Of a stretch of DNA of 64,000 bases, positions 12,014 through 22,485 are shown piece by piece. The notes beneath the pieces are model-generated. The model searched no databases. It was given only the letters and a program-made list of their open reading frames with translations, and was not told the origin of the DNA. Location of the stretch: NCBI RefSeq assembly GCF_023078275.1, contig NC_062982.1, forward strand, positions 5,158,501 through 5,222,500. The letters run 5' to 3'. This DNA comes from Leguminivora glycinivorella. Taxonomy: Eukaryota; Arthropoda; Insecta; Lepidoptera; Tortricidae. Numbering within the stretch: position 1 is the first letter of the stretch; the number at the start of each line of letters is the position of its first letter. Position numbers and translations under genes: made by a program.

Positions 12014-12026
12014 GGCTCGAAGACCA
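12014..12026 (-). promoter_or_regulatory. primer binding site (tRNA-Tyr type)
   Basis: One base inside the 5' LTR the plus strand reads GGCTCGAAGACCA, so the element sense strand reads TGGTCTTCGAGCC. Apart from one missing G this matches the 3' end of metazoan tRNA-Tyr (TCCGGCTCGAAGGACCA, from memory). The second BEL element in this window has the full match at the same place. Confidence 0.7.
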
Positions 12027-12027
12027 A

Positions 12028-12154
12028 TGTTGAGGGGCTATCCGGGTTGTGGATGCTTGAATATGAACTCCAAAGAATTGTTACTATGATTTTAATTATA
12101 AAAAAAAATACAAAAATGTAAAGAGCCGAGTCATGGCCGCGGTGGCTAGTAACA
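12028..12154 (-). repeat. 5' LTR of the BEL/Pao element
   Basis: Runs from TGTTGAGG to CTAGTAACA on the plus strand, with canonical TG…CA ends, followed by the target duplication AATAT. An AT-rich stretch ('attataaaaaaaaat') is the only promoter-like element seen. Confidence 0.92.
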
Positions 12155-12159
12155 AATAT

Positions 12160-12609
12160 TGGGGACTTATGATACGGCGGTTGAGTATCAACTGAGTTTA
12201 TGGTGAACGTGGACCGAAATTGAAGGTGTTAATTAAAGATTTGTTTGTACCCGAAGAAATCAAGATGAATAGCAAGTACCTATTGAAAAATCATTTATTT
12301 TGAAAAACCAAAGGACGCTGGAAGGAATCGTTATTTCTTACAGGTCAATAACGTTATTATATGTCTCAAAATTAACGTTATTTTAACCTCTGACTTAACC
12401 CACCTGCCAAGTTGTGCCTATCTATAGGTGGCTTAACAATGAAAAGTACTATACATAAAGTAATCTGTGGCGATAGTCTACACTATATACAGGTCCTAAT
12501 ATAATATATTAAGCTCTTGTTATTCTCCTGCTATGTAGCTAGTTAGCATGTATTGTATACTGAAAACTCTCCTATTGAACAAAACAAGCGCAAGTATGGT
12601 CTTCCGGGC
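12160..12609. other. no feature recognised
   Basis: AT-rich flank of the BEL element. No domain, repeat or structural signal is supported. Confidence 0.5.
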
Positions 12610-12715
12610 AGTCATCATGGTCGCAATAAAACATCAGGCCGTCCCTTTTGCACTATTAGCAAGTGCGATAGGGACGGCTTGATGTTTTATCGTCTATTGC
12701 GCGACCATGCTATGC
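12610..12715. mobile_element. palindromic MITE (~106 bp)
   Basis: The left arm 'catggtcgcaataaaacatc' with 'ggccgtccc' faces the right arm 'gggacggcttgatgtttta' with 'gcgcgaccatg'. Arms of about 30 bp enclose a loop of about 25 bp. I recognise it as a lepidopteran fold-back element. No coding capacity. Confidence 0.75.
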
Positions 12716-13137
12716 AGAGAACCTTAAAGTAGTTGGTAACCATTACCATACAACAATGAATGGGTTAGTACTGGTAGGTTACGACTTTCTACTGTTTTTC
12801 GTGACTGCGTCCTTACATGGTCAGCACATTCAAAGCGGTCCATCAAAGATGTACCTACCACTTGATGTAGTAACCCGATATTTGGCCACATAGGAACCCG
12901 TTTGCGCACGCGCGGATCAGGTTGCGGACACACACGATCTTCCTGCTCTCCAAGGCGCGTGTATGTGTTCCTTTCTGTCGTGTAAATCGTTCATTGTGAT
13001 ACAGTTTGGCGATTATAATGTAAACAGGATAATAGTGTGTACCTAATCTCTATTGAGTAGAAGAATAATCATAATAAATACCTAATTACTTAGGGTTGTT
13101 TACTTTTCTATGGTCGACAGTTTTGTAATATACAATG
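12716..13137. other. no feature recognised
   Basis: A 69-codon minus-strand frame occurs here, without any recognisable domain. Confidence 0.5.
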
Positions 13138-13269
13138 TAAACCCAGGCCAAAATTAAAATGGGTCCTATCGAACATCTCATCGGCTAACATATTAAGCTA
13201 ATTTTTAAGAAAATTTCATGGTTTTCGAAATAATGAGATGTCCCCTCTATAATTTTGGCGTTGGTTTAC
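13138..13269. mobile_element. inverted-repeat MITE (~132 bp)
   Basis: Left end 'gtaaacccaggccaaaatt' and right end 'aattttggcgttggtttac' are imperfect inverted repeats. Inner parts ('gaacatctcatcgg', 'ataatgagatgtcccc') continue the pairing. Confidence 0.65.
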
Positions 13270-13286
13270 GGGACACCCTGTATATA

Positions 13287-13434
13287 CATATATGTGAATG
13301 TGTACGGGAAAACGTCTCACTTTGTCGATTGCTATAAAGCCGCTTTGTCAGTTTATTCATATAAAGATACAAATAAATCTCGCCTCAATGGTAACCGACA
13401 AAGAGGGACGTTTTATTAAACACACTCACATATG
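13287..13434. mobile_element. inverted-repeat MITE (~148 bp)
   Basis: Left arm 'catatatgtgaatgtgta' … 'aaaacgtctcactttgtcg' pairs with right arm 'cgacaaagagggacgtttta' … 'cacactcacatatg'. The arms are about 38 bp with a few mismatches. Confidence 0.7.
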
Positions 13435-13662
13435 AATACTCTAATAATCAACTGCATGTTACTGCAATGCTCTTATGAAGAGCCGATACCTGCAGACGGA
13501 CTATAATCCAACTGTAACTTGTGTGTGAACTGCACGACGACGGCACACAAACTGAAAATGAGGGTGACAGGGTGTGAAGACATCCACGGTAATGAAATCA
13601 TTTTAATTAAGAACAGAATTTGCGATTTGAAGAGCGTCATTGGGCTGATAAAAATGAAATGG

Positions 13663-13699
13663 ACTTCGCTTCCTAAGCCCGTTGCTTAGGAAGCGAAGT
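13663..13699. repeat. perfect 16-bp hairpin
   Basis: ACTTCGCTTCCTAAGC, a 5-base loop CCGTT, then the exact reverse complement. No T-run follows and no gene is adjacent, so it is likely the core of a small palindromic repeat. Confidence 0.7.
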
Positions 13700-14204
13700 T
13701 CGGTATGTAATTTGAACTTAGTCTGCCCTTATGGACTATCCCATTATACTCAGAAAATACTTCTATTCTAACTCTTTTGAGATTCGTCAGAAAAATCAGT
13801 AACAAGACTTAAATAAAATGCGGTTAAGAAATTTCTTGATGTGACTGACAATTTTTTCCGTAGTTAAATAGATCTGTTTGATCTATTTTATTTCAAACAA
13901 CAATCCCTAATCAGTGACCCTACTCTGCGAGATGTCCTACAGCAAAATCTACCTACGTTCGTCCATTGACTTATATATTACTTCGGAAAGACGGGCCTTA
14001 CTGGCAAGAATAGAACATCACATCAATGGAGAACACACGATTGTCACGAATGCGAGCCAACCATATGGTTAAACTCAACTAGTTGCAAACAATCGCATGC
14101 GTGATAGGAACTCATCAACCAATAGCGTTGTGCCATTCCGTTGGTGATCAGCAGTGGACACCAAACCAGGATGTTTACGTTTAGGTACATATCTTTATTT
14201 TATG
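13700..14204. other. no feature recognised
   Basis: AT-rich; nothing supported. Confidence 0.5.
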
Positions 14205-14390
14205 GTGATTTTAAGTCACTTGTCACAGTTGTCACTTATAGGTCGAACTCGATTACTTTTTTTTTTGCACGTCAGACGGCTGTGGTCACGGCAGACTTAC
14301 GTCCCAGCAAAATGTCAATGGAGATGTAAACAACACTAAACTACAAGGTACTCGTTTAAATAAATGTTCAGGATAGGCAAATAAACACAG
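14205..14390 (+). repeat. dispersed repeat family X, copy 2
   Basis: Shares 'ggctgtggtcacgg', 'acgtcccagcaaaatgtca', 'tggagatgtaaacaacac' and 'aaataaatgttcagg' with the copy at 166-440, in the same orientation. Confidence 0.65.
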
Positions 14391-14689
14391 ATAGGCACAC
14401 TATCCTCGCAGTAGTTCGAAGACCTATCTCTGCTTTTGAAATCTTTGATTCTCAAGCGAAATCTACCTTTGTAGCGAAATATGACCGCGGACAGAACAAT
14501 GGGACAAACAGACCGGCGCACCATTGTGTTTAAATTATTCAGCGGCTCGCATCTTGCTTAGGATCTAAAAATAGGAGCCTTGGATGGTCAATGGGGTGAA
14601 TGGGATAACGGAAGCTTGGCAAGAAAATAGAAAGGTACCACACATTCCACACTATTTTTGTTTTAATTTTAAATGGGATTACTCTTTGG

Positions 14690-14790
14690 CACAGACTAGC
14701 CAAAGGCAAAGACATGACCTACGATGGAGTGAGCTCGCCCAGAAGATGCCTGTTCACCCTAGATTTGAAGGTTGCCGGGTTATATGAGGC
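14690..14790 (+). repeat. non-LTR retrotransposon fragment ('gctcgcccagaagatgcctg')
   Basis: The segment 'gctcgcccagaag.tgcctgttcaccct.gatttgaaggt' is shared with 35850-36060. I recognise it as part of a common lepidopteran non-LTR element. Only about 100 bp remain. Confidence 0.6.
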
Positions 14791-14799
14791 AAGGAATGT

Positions 14800-15274
14800 A
14801 TTTATTTATTTAAACTTTATTGCATAAATAAAACAAAAATGTACAAATGGCGGACTTAATGCCTAATGTCATTCTCTACCAGTCAACCATCGGGCCAAAC
14901 AGAGACATGTAAAAATGGTGCAAGGAGAAGGAAAAATGACAATGGTAGAATTATCGAAAACAACTGATTAACTTCATTCCTCTCAACTGCAGTTACAAAT
15001 CTTTTGAAGTTGATCAAAAACTAAATTGTTGATGGTTTAGGTGTAAAAAGTACTTCTCAAGACAATAGCAAGACCTGGGTTTTACCAAATCGATGTCCCT
15101 AAAACCCCGAAGAAAACGACACAAATTTCTCAATTCGGACTTTTACCAATCGGCATCGGTCAAACCTAGGTTTTACAGTACTTTTACGGGCTTTTCATTT
15201 GGAGCAAGGTGTCTGCATGGCCTTTGAAATTACAAATTATGAAATTAATGACACTCCATTACTTTGTAAAGTTA
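14800..15274. other. no feature recognised
   Basis: AT-rich; no repeat or coding signal recognised. Confidence 0.45.
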
Positions 15275-15282
15275 GTGCAAAA

Positions 15283-15772
15283 TAGAGATGGGCCGAATAT
15301 TCGGTAAATATTCGGTATTCGGCATATTCGGCAAGTTTTTCAATGTTCGTATTCGGCCGAATAGTTCGGTTATTTTGCCGAATATTTACCGAATAAACAA
15401 AGTAAATAAATAGCGTAAGTTGTTTCGTAATTCATCACATAATGACATCCTGTTTCTGCATTCTAAGGAACTACCGAACTACCAAAGGGAGTTAAAAATA
15501 CGTTAAAATATAAAATACAATAATTTTGTTTGAAAGTAAAAATAACGTACCTTAAGAAACAAAAACAAAAATTTTCTTATGCACTAAATTATAGGATATA
15601 ATTAAGATAAATGTGTACCCATTACCAATCATTGAAACGTTTTTAACTCTAAGTCAGGATTTAAAATATGGCTCAACCGAATATTCGGCCGAATGTTCGG
15701 TTCGGTAACAGCTGAACCGAATGTTAGGCCGAATATTCGTATTCGGCAAAGTCCGTCTTCGGCCCATCTCTA
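15283..15772. mobile_element. hAT-type MITE with exact 8-bp target duplication
   Basis: The ends are TAGAGATGGGC and GCCCATCTCTA, and both subterminal regions are crowded with repeated CCGAATATTCGG/TTCGGC words. The 8-bp direct repeat GTGCAAAA flanks it exactly (15275-15282 and 15773-15780). An 8-bp duplication with short inverted ends is the signature of hAT transposons. No transposase is present, so it is non-autonomous. Confidence 0.88.
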
Positions 15773-16060
15773 GTGCAAAATAAGCTTACGAACTGAAGTT
15801 TAGTGTTAGCTTGGTCTCTCCATTGACTTTAAAAGGCAAATACACACTGTAATTACGTCTACAAGCTGTCAACAGTATGAAAGACAGCTTAAGGCCAGGG
15901 GTCACCAAACGTTTAATTTTACTTCATATTGTGTTTGAGGTAAGACATTAAAATCCGCTTTATTGCCAAATCTCCTGTCGCAAGTTTCGTACTAGCTGTG
16001 GCCTATTTAAAAACTGTGACATTTGTCGCCCGACAAGGACACTTGGCCGTTCGTTGCCTG

Positions 16061-16150
16061 TACAATAAAGATATATTGACGCTGAGTAACAATGTTACTT
16101 ATCAACCCAGAAATAGGCACTGAATTGTCAGTGTCAAGTGTCACTGTGGT
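16061..16150 (+). repeat. dispersed repeat family Z, copy 1
   Basis: 'gttacttatcaacccagaaa' followed by 'taggcactgaattgtcagtg' is found in reverse complement at 43151-43245 with only a few changes. The nature of the family is unknown to me. Confidence 0.65.
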
Positions 16151-16317
16151 GAAGTAGCCCACACGGGTCAGAAAACGTTAACTTTACTTCTTTATTGTGT
16201 TGTTTTTTAATGACTTCTTACTTCTTAAATGCGTCCTTGTGTCCTAAAGTTGTGATATCCTGCATTACACTACCTACACAACCGACTAAAGAATGTTGAC
16301 TTACATTAGAATATTTA

Positions 16318-16456
16318 CCCCCTTATTTATAAACGTACACTAAAGTTATCAAGCTGATAAAGTTCTTTTGTCCCTTTCCAACGTATTGGTGTGATAGAAA
16401 AGGACAACTGAACTTTATCGGCTTGATAACTTTAGTGAACGTTTATGAATAAGGGG
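16318..16456. mobile_element. palindromic MITE (139 bp) with direct-repeat flanks
   Basis: Arms of about 46 bp (left from 'ccccttatttataaacgt' to 'gctgataaagttc', right its reverse complement with few mismatches) enclose about 45 bp. TTA lies on both sides, and a longer TTAGAATAT is present at 16306-16314 and 16457-16465. A TTA duplication would fit Harbinger-like elements; the longer repeat is unexplained. Confidence 0.75.
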
Positions 16457-16479
16457 TTAGAATATATCTATACATATAT

Positions 16480-16505
16480 AATATTTAATTATATATATAT
16501 ATAGC

Positions 16506-16560
<55 letters not shown>
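16480..16560. repeat. (TA)n microsatellite
   Basis: An almost pure run of TA, interrupted once by 'tatagcagata'. Confidence 0.95.
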
Positions 16561-16566
<6 letters not shown>

Positions 16567-16576
16567 ATACATGAAC

Positions 16577-16708
16577 GTCTGACCACAAAGATTAGAAATT
16601 AAAAAGTGGCAACATTGTAGTGACATCTCTTTCAAATCAATATGTGTGAGTAAACGGGACAACACTACAATGTTGGCACTTTTTAATTTCTACTCTTTTT
16701 GGTCAGAC
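16577..16708. mobile_element. palindromic MITE (132 bp)
   Basis: Left arm starts GTCTGACCACAAAGATTAG and runs to '…caacattgtagtg'. The right arm is its reverse complement, ending in GGTCAGAC. Arms are about 46 bp with few mismatches. Confidence 0.78.
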
Positions 16709-17340
16709 TGTACTGTACAGGCTGAAATTTAATACATAGTAAACACAGGTAGCAAACAATTTGCATACACATCTAAAAGTTGTAAATTCAAACACTCGAC
16801 ACAATGTAGCATTTATAGCGCAACTTAGTTTATTTACATGATAAAGTCTTTTACAATAATCTAAAATTACATAAGCACTAATAACTATGCAAATTCAGGA
16901 CTGACAGGCGCAATTATTTGCAAGCCATCCCCCAATTTACCATGACCCATTTCTTCATACATTTTATACTTATAAAAAGGTTTACTTCTTCTGGTTTTAA
17001 TAGTACGGAATAGTATCCAGAAGGTAAGACCTACCTTTTCATATAAAGTTCCTTGCGTAGTAGTTCTACGTACCCTGGCCAGTAATGACCAGTGGTTCAG
17101 AACTATTGGTCCAAATTATAATCAAGTGTTAGCGGGGCTAGTGAAACTGGACGCTGGGTACCTAGCCAACGTCGCAATCTCCCTATCGCTTTTCTACAGG
17201 GTGCTCGTCTCTCTGCATAGCTTTAACAGACACAAAATATCTTATTGTTACTCACTAAGTCACTACAAAAGGCCTTTTTAACGGCGTTGATGCCATTATG
17301 GGGCACAGTTTCACCGTTCTCATCGATAGATGTCAAAACT
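16709..17340. other. no feature recognised
   Basis: Nothing supported in this stretch. Confidence 0.45.
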
Positions 17341-17552
17341 CATTTTAAAAGCCAAATTTATCCATACTAATGTGTATTATAAATGGGAAAGTGCGTGTGT
17401 CTGTCTGTTTGTCCGTCTTTCACGGCAAAACGGAGCGACGAATTGACGTGGTTTTTTAAGTGGATATACATAGTTGAAGGGATGGAGAGTGACATAGGCT
17501 ACTTTTTGTCTCTTTCTAACGCGAGGGAAGCCGCGGGCAAAAGCTAGTGAAT
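17341..17552 (+). repeat. dispersed repeat family H
   Basis: Starts 'tttatccatactaatgtgta', contains a 'gtctgtctgtttgtccgtct' tract and 'acggcaaaacggagcgacga', and ends 'gccgcgggcaaaagctagt'. It is the reverse counterpart of 2936-3175. The terminal CTAGT is compatible with a Helitron 3' end. Confidence 0.6.
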
Positions 17553-18987
17553 AATATTTACTTGTTATGTGAAATGACGTCCAAAAAATAAAATATAAAA
17601 TAGGCAAAAAAAATATTCTTCTTTCTTTTGGCCCCAGAAACGCATGGTTAAAGTTATGCGGGATCCTCGCGAGCACCTTGTACTTGTATATGTATAGTGG
17701 TTGCGTTTCGATGGCCACGTAGCGTCAACGAGTGTCACTTGGCTAGGCCGGTTAGTTAATAAAACGTCTGGATCAGTGAACGCCTAGGGCGTACAGTCGA
17801 GAGCAAAACTGGTTTCGTTTTATTTGTGCTTGTTGAGGACACTCAATGGATTTAGATACAGACTGAGACGTTGGTGGTTGTTTTAGCAAGTTAATTTAGC
17901 GTGGCGAGTTCATTTACTATTGGAGTGCCGTGGGGAAATCGTGATTAATTCAAGGCACTGCTTTAGAAAATTTTATATTAAATCCATTTAGTATTTTTAT
18001 TCACTCAAGTGGGTTCTACTGCCTACCTATAAAAACAGTAGGTACATATTCGTACTAGTTCTTATAACTTAGTTTTGTGGAGCACTGTATATTTTATACC
18101 ATTGTTACCTTTTATTATAATAATTAAATAAATAAATAATAATAATAATAAATAGTAGGTATTTGGTTAATGGTTATACAAAAGACAGCAATGGCAGCTT
18201 TATATACCAAAGATCGTTCAGTCAAACACTGATTTAAACTTTCATGTTTTGTACGCGTATGCGATTAAGTACGTTTGCAATTTTAAATATCGTTCAGTCA
18301 CTTTTTATTTCGTGATTTAAAATTACTCATAAACTTAAAGAGGTAATTTTTTTTGTCATAAAAAAAATCTTACGAACTTTTGAATTTGTATTGGACAAAT
18401 ATTTCAATCAGGCACAGGAGACTCAATGTTATCCATAAAAAAATTCAAACGCAAAATAAAAAGCAAATAATTTAAAAATATAACCATCCTCAGCTTTATT
18501 TCATTTACAAATAGAAATTAGAATAAAACAGTGACTATCAATAGACTTAACAGCAATAAGATTTACGGACCTACAATTATAAAAAAAAGAACAAACAGTA
18601 TCTTCCAGGAAATACAAAAGTCCCAAGTGAGACCACACGCAAATGTCATGTTTTGTCGCATTTGGACCACAATAGTGCGTGCATTGTAATTGACCACAGG
18701 GCGCTTATAAATAGTAACTAAGAACAAAATAAAATGTTTGAAATTTAAACTGTGTGTCTTCACCTTTAGGTTGAGTTTGAATTTAAGATGTTTTTGGTAA
18801 TGTCTTATTAAGACCAATATGTTGCCGACCCCTGCTGGTTTATCGCTTAATTCAGACCCATCTGTGTAATTTTTAGGTATAAAGAAATTTTGTAAAAATA
18901 CTGACTTACGAGTATTTAGACACTTTGTTTTGCTTATATTTAGTAAATTACCTGCTTGGAAATTGCAATCCGGTGTTAAGGATTTTA
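17553..18987. other. no gene recognised (1.4 kb)
   Basis: AT-rich. Short open frames (for example 18563-18817, minus) have no recognisable domain. An imperfect (ATA)n stretch lies near 18120-18150. Confidence 0.5.
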
Positions 18988-19085
18988 TGTACAGTCGACT
19001 ACAAAGAGGTAGGTATCCATTTTTTCACCTTATTACAATGCAATAAGGTGAAAACGTGTATACATCTCTTTGTAGTCGACCGTAC
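18988..19085. mobile_element. palindromic MITE, family T, copy 1 (98 bp)
   Basis: TGTACAGTCGACTACAAAGA … 'ttttttcaccttatt' faces 'aataaggtgaaaa' … 'tctttgtagtcgaccgtac'. Relatives lie at 22868-22961 and 54593-54990. Imperfect copies of 'cctgcttg…tgcaatc.ggtgttaaggattt' lie on both sides (about 18949-18985 and 19086-19113), so the locus carries a direct duplication around the element. Confidence 0.78.
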
Positions 19086-19216
19086 CTGCTTGCAATCTGG
19101 TGTTAAGGATTTGCGAACGTACCTGTAATAAGATAAACATATCGTTAGTGTATATACAAAAGGCGATTTAATTAACAAATTCAAAGTCCGCCGTATAATA
19201 ATCATAATACTTAGGT

Positions 19217-19330
19217 CTTAGGGCCACTTGCACCAACGAAAATGGAGGGTTAACCCACCATTTTATATGGAATTTGACAGTTGACAGCCCACTAACCCTG
19301 AGTTAAGTGGTTGGTGCAAGTGGGCCTTAG
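19217..19330. mobile_element. inverted-repeat MITE (114 bp)
   Basis: Ends CTTAGGGCCACTTGCACCAAC and its near-perfect reverse complement. TTAG is present at both outer ends. No coding capacity. Confidence 0.78.
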
Positions 19331-19575
19331 ATAAGTAAGTTAAGGCCGGGGAACTGGGGAAGATTAAAGGGCTTTTAAAAAGGGGTAGGTAAGCTGAAAA
19401 ATATTCCGCATAACAAAGCAAAACGAGCTCCTATTTTATCCCTCATTTAAAAATCTTCAATCTTTACCCACCTTACCTTGCCTACCTGACTTTGACCTAC
19501 CTAATTGACTTTGACGAAACAGGAGAAAGACATTACAGGATAGGACAGTTTAATCAATCAGATAATAGTTTAGGT

Positions 19576-19608
19576 CTTTTGCCTATAGCATCTCATTATA
19601 GGCAAAAG
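19576..19608. repeat. perfect 12-bp hairpin
   Basis: CTTTTGCCTATA, 9-base loop, then the exact reverse complement. It lies directly upstream of a LINE remnant. Confidence 0.65.
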
Positions 19609-19625
19609 AAGAGATGAATGTTGAG

Positions 19626-19800
19626 GGTTGGAGCGGGAGGGGCAAACCCAAGCAACGATGGATGGATCGTGTGAAAGAGGATATGAGAAAGAAAGAGTGA
19701 GTGCTCTTAGATGACAAATGATAGAGAAGAATGGAAGAGGAAGACAAATTGTACCGACCCCACATAACATGGGATAAGGGTATGAAGAAAATGATGATAG
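19626..19800 (+). pseudogene. RTE-type LINE reverse transcriptase C-terminus, relic
   Basis: Translates GWSGRGKPKQRWMDRVKEDM before a stop, which matches the conserved C-terminal end of lepidopteran RTE-like elements (…GRP..RW.D.V..D…). Downstream 'gaatggaagaggaagac' and 'tgtaccgaccccacataaca' would encode the usual W..RT..ADPT ending after further stops. It then runs into a 'gaagaaaatgatgatag' tail. Clearly dead. Confidence 0.75.
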
Positions 19801-19949
19801 TTCAGTCTTTTTACTAACTTTATTATAGGTGTGGTGACGGGTTAAGAATTTCACCAGACTGTGGGACATGGGTTAAATTATGGCGTAGGCGAGAGGCTGG
19901 CGATCTGTCACTGCAATGTCACAGTTTATCACAGTTTCGTTTTCTTTCA

Positions 19950-20045
19950 ACCCCTTATTTGCCAAGAGTGGCACTGAAACTTGAGTAGTTTCATGTGTTT
20001 ACCTACCCCTTCATGGAATACAGGCGTGATGGTATGTATGTATCT
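19950..20045 (+). repeat. retroposon 3' end with (TATG)n tail, copy 1
   Basis: 'gccaagagtggcactgaaac', 'ctaccccttcatggaataca' and 'ggcgtgatggtatgtatgta' recur at 57532-57627 in the same orientation. The terminal simple repeat suggests a LINE/SINE 3' end. Confidence 0.65.
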
Positions 20046-20393
20046 AATAATTATGAATTTCAATCCGAATTTCGTCTCGATCATACTTATACGTACTTGA
20101 ACAATGATCAAAGCTCAAAATTCATTTAATTCTCCCCTCAAATCTGTACATAACCTACTCGTACTCCTACCATCTCAGCGTACACGGTTCTATAAACCAG
20201 AGTATCTTGAACCAGCACATCCTTTGCAGAAAATGATTAGGCACATGTCTGTCTAGTAAAATATTTGTAGATTTTAGTAGCTGTTTAGAACATAAAGGGG
20301 GCGATAAGTAAATTCTCTTTAGCGACCTTGTACATCATTTGACATTATGCACCTTATATTAGATATACGTAACATATTAAACATGTTAGATAC

Positions 20394-20640
20394 TGTAAGA
20401 GGTTTCGCATTCAGAATGAAACCTTTTACAGCAGTCATGGTCGCTGACTGGCAGTCCCTGATTTAAAATTGGAACAGTATAAGAACGTCAAGGAAAACAG
20501 ACACTTCAATGGGGCATTCATATAGAAGCAGCGATTGAGAGTGAACGGTTGTACTTAGCTCCTAAAATATAAAAAAATATTGATTCAAAGCGTTGTTTAA
20601 ATGTTCGGATGCTCTCCACTGATAGGCCGACTCACTTACA
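20394..20640 (+). repeat. 5' LTR of non-coding element
   Basis: TG…CA ends with short inverted TGTAAG/CTTACA. Identical to 22239-22485 by eye. Confidence 0.93.
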
Positions 20641-20657
20641 TGGTGGAGGCACTAACG
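20641..20657 (+). promoter_or_regulatory. primer binding site of non-coding element
   Basis: TGGTGGAGGCACTAACG abuts the 5' LTR with no gap. TGG is the complement of a tRNA CCA end. I could not assign the tRNA. Confidence 0.7.
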
Positions 20658-22222
20658 TCTGAAAGTTTCCCCTAGTTTCGGTTTCAGAGTTTTCAGACAA
20701 CGAACCCCGACCTCATAGCGCGAGGAAGCACATGCCAAGCGATAAGCCAAACGCGCTTTAAGAAGAAGGATTTCATGGTGACCATCGTCGCCACTACATA
20801 GAGCTATCCCGGGTGATATACTTCTTATTATTTAATACTCATTATCACCCATTCCATAGTTAAAATATAGCTGTGCAGAATTGACGTAAAAATGGAATGC
20901 GAGACATTCAACAGAGCAACGGGCGCTCAAGATTGTGTTATTCAAGAAACTCTACGACTCCTCTTCGGTGACCATGGGCGTCGACGCAAATTGCGTGAAC
21001 ATCAGCTCCATCATACCTATATACTTAATCATACACATATGCAGTAAATCTTCCTAGATATGTAGGTTACATTAGATAGGCAATGTAAATTTAGTTTCAA
21101 TCTTTTAATTATACATTATATTGTAGAACTTACGGAATAATTGTGATTAGTGAACTAAAATGTACATTATTTCAAAGGAAAAACGACTTGTGACAGAAAA
21201 TGTCATTTGCCTATCCCTAATGTTAAAAAGGATAATTATTTGTAAATAACCACATAGAACTAATTATTTTGGCGCAATATATAACATGTAGAATACTATA
21301 CATATTATTTATGCAATGTTTATATTAGAATAAAAACTATTTGATAGGCTTATTTATTCCATAATGTTTTCCTATAGCTACCAATAAGGTTAAGTTATAT
21401 GAAGATATGTAAACTGTGGAATAAAACACACCCCAAACTGTAAATATTTAATAAATAGATATAATTGTTTGAAGTTATAGAGTAATACGTCACAACACCC
21501 TTATAATTTCCTGACTACAAAGAACAATGTTCATACACATTTCTTTTACATGTATCAAGACAAGGCCGACTAGATGACCAGTTGATCCAGCTGTTCACGG
21601 TGTGGCGAGATGGCTGGCGGTCATATGCAACCCCCACTTCGTCGTCATCACCAACGTGCAGCGCACTGCAGCTGCAGCAATCTTCATGAGCCGTTCGGGC
21701 TCCACTTCACTTCGCAACCGGCGCGGCGGGAAGATTGGCGGCCATGAGAAGCCCCCACTTCAACGCCACCGCCAACAAGAATCGGCATCTTCAAAATTTA
21801 TTATGTTTTTTCATGTGAAATAAACGTTTTGCCTTGTTTTTTTACTTGAAGTTAGGTGAATTTGCTAACAGCTGTCATGTCAATGTCATCTAGTCATGGC
21901 CACAGACAATTAGCTGTCAGAAAGTTCAAAATAAAAGGGTTTAGTCGATGGGCAGGGGTTAGGTTTTTGCCATTGGTTTTCCTAACCATAGTCCATATCT
22001 GACTAATTTGCGAGGACCTTGGCTATAGTCCAACTATCCAAATTATGGCGGTCTCAACCGTGGACTAGGCAACCACGCAAAGAGCGTTAGATGTTGGCTA
22101 CCTTGAATGAGGCTGTCACTATTGGGTGTGTAGGGGGGCCTGGCTTAGGTAGGGCCAACCGGTAGTTAGGGTAGAATAGGATAGGATAGGGTGTAGTATT
22201 GTGAACAATGGCTGCTTCTAAC

Positions 22223-22236
22223 ATAAGGGGGAGGGA
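22223..22236 (+). promoter_or_regulatory. polypurine tract of non-coding element
   Basis: 'aagggggaggga' lies 2-4 bases upstream of the 3' LTR, the position used to prime plus-strand DNA synthesis. Confidence 0.85.
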
Positions 22237-22238
22237 TA

Positions 22239-22485
22239 TGTAAGAGGTTTCGCATTCAGAATGAAACCTTTTACAGCAGTCATGGTCGCTGACTGGCAGT
22301 CCCTGATTTAAAATTGGAACAGTATAAGAACGTCAAGGAAAACAGACACTTCAATGGGGCATTCATATAGAAGCAGCGATTGAGAGTGAACGGTTGTACT
22401 TAGCTCCTAAAATATAAAAAAATATTGATTCAAAGCGTTGTTTAAATGTTCGGATGCTCTCCACTGATAGGCCGACTCACTTACA
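22239..22485 (+). repeat. 3' LTR of non-coding element
   Basis: Same sequence as 20394-20640, followed by the ATAC target duplication. Confidence 0.93.

Larger units (their letters stand above)
6060..12154 (-). mobile_element. BEL/Pao LTR retrotransposon, complete but broken
   Basis: A 6.1-kb element bounded by two ~127-bp LTRs (6060-6185 and 12028-12154) and flanked by the direct repeat AATAT (6055-6059 and 12155-12159), a 5-bp target duplication. It reads on the minus strand: primer site, gag, protease, reverse transcriptase, RNase H remnant, integrase. The order protease-RT-RNase H-integrase with a Pao-type gag identifies BEL/Pao. The LTRs differ at several bases, including one indel in an A-run and a divergent inner end of the left LTR, and the coding region has a large deletion and frame breaks. 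It is an inactive copy. Confidence 0.93.
20394..22485 (+). mobile_element. non-coding LTR retrotransposon (LARD/TRIM-like), 2.09 kb
   Basis: Two 247-bp LTRs (20394-20640 and 22239-22485) read as identical, begin TGTAAGAGG and end CACTTACA. Target duplication ATAC precedes the left LTR (20390-20393) and follows the right (22486-22489). The internal 1.6 kb starts TGGTGGAGGCACTAACG directly after the LTR, as a tRNA primer site should, and ends with the polypurine tract AAGGGGGAGGGA just before the right LTR. No gag or pol domain is visible; the longest frame is 73 codons (21602-21823). A 4-bp duplication fits a Gypsy-related parent. Identical LTRs imply recent transposition using proteins from another element. 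Confidence 0.9.

Noticed and set aside
16480..16560. Replication origin or promoter suggested by the long TA run.
   Set aside because: A simple (TA)n microsatellite explains it; no other evidence.
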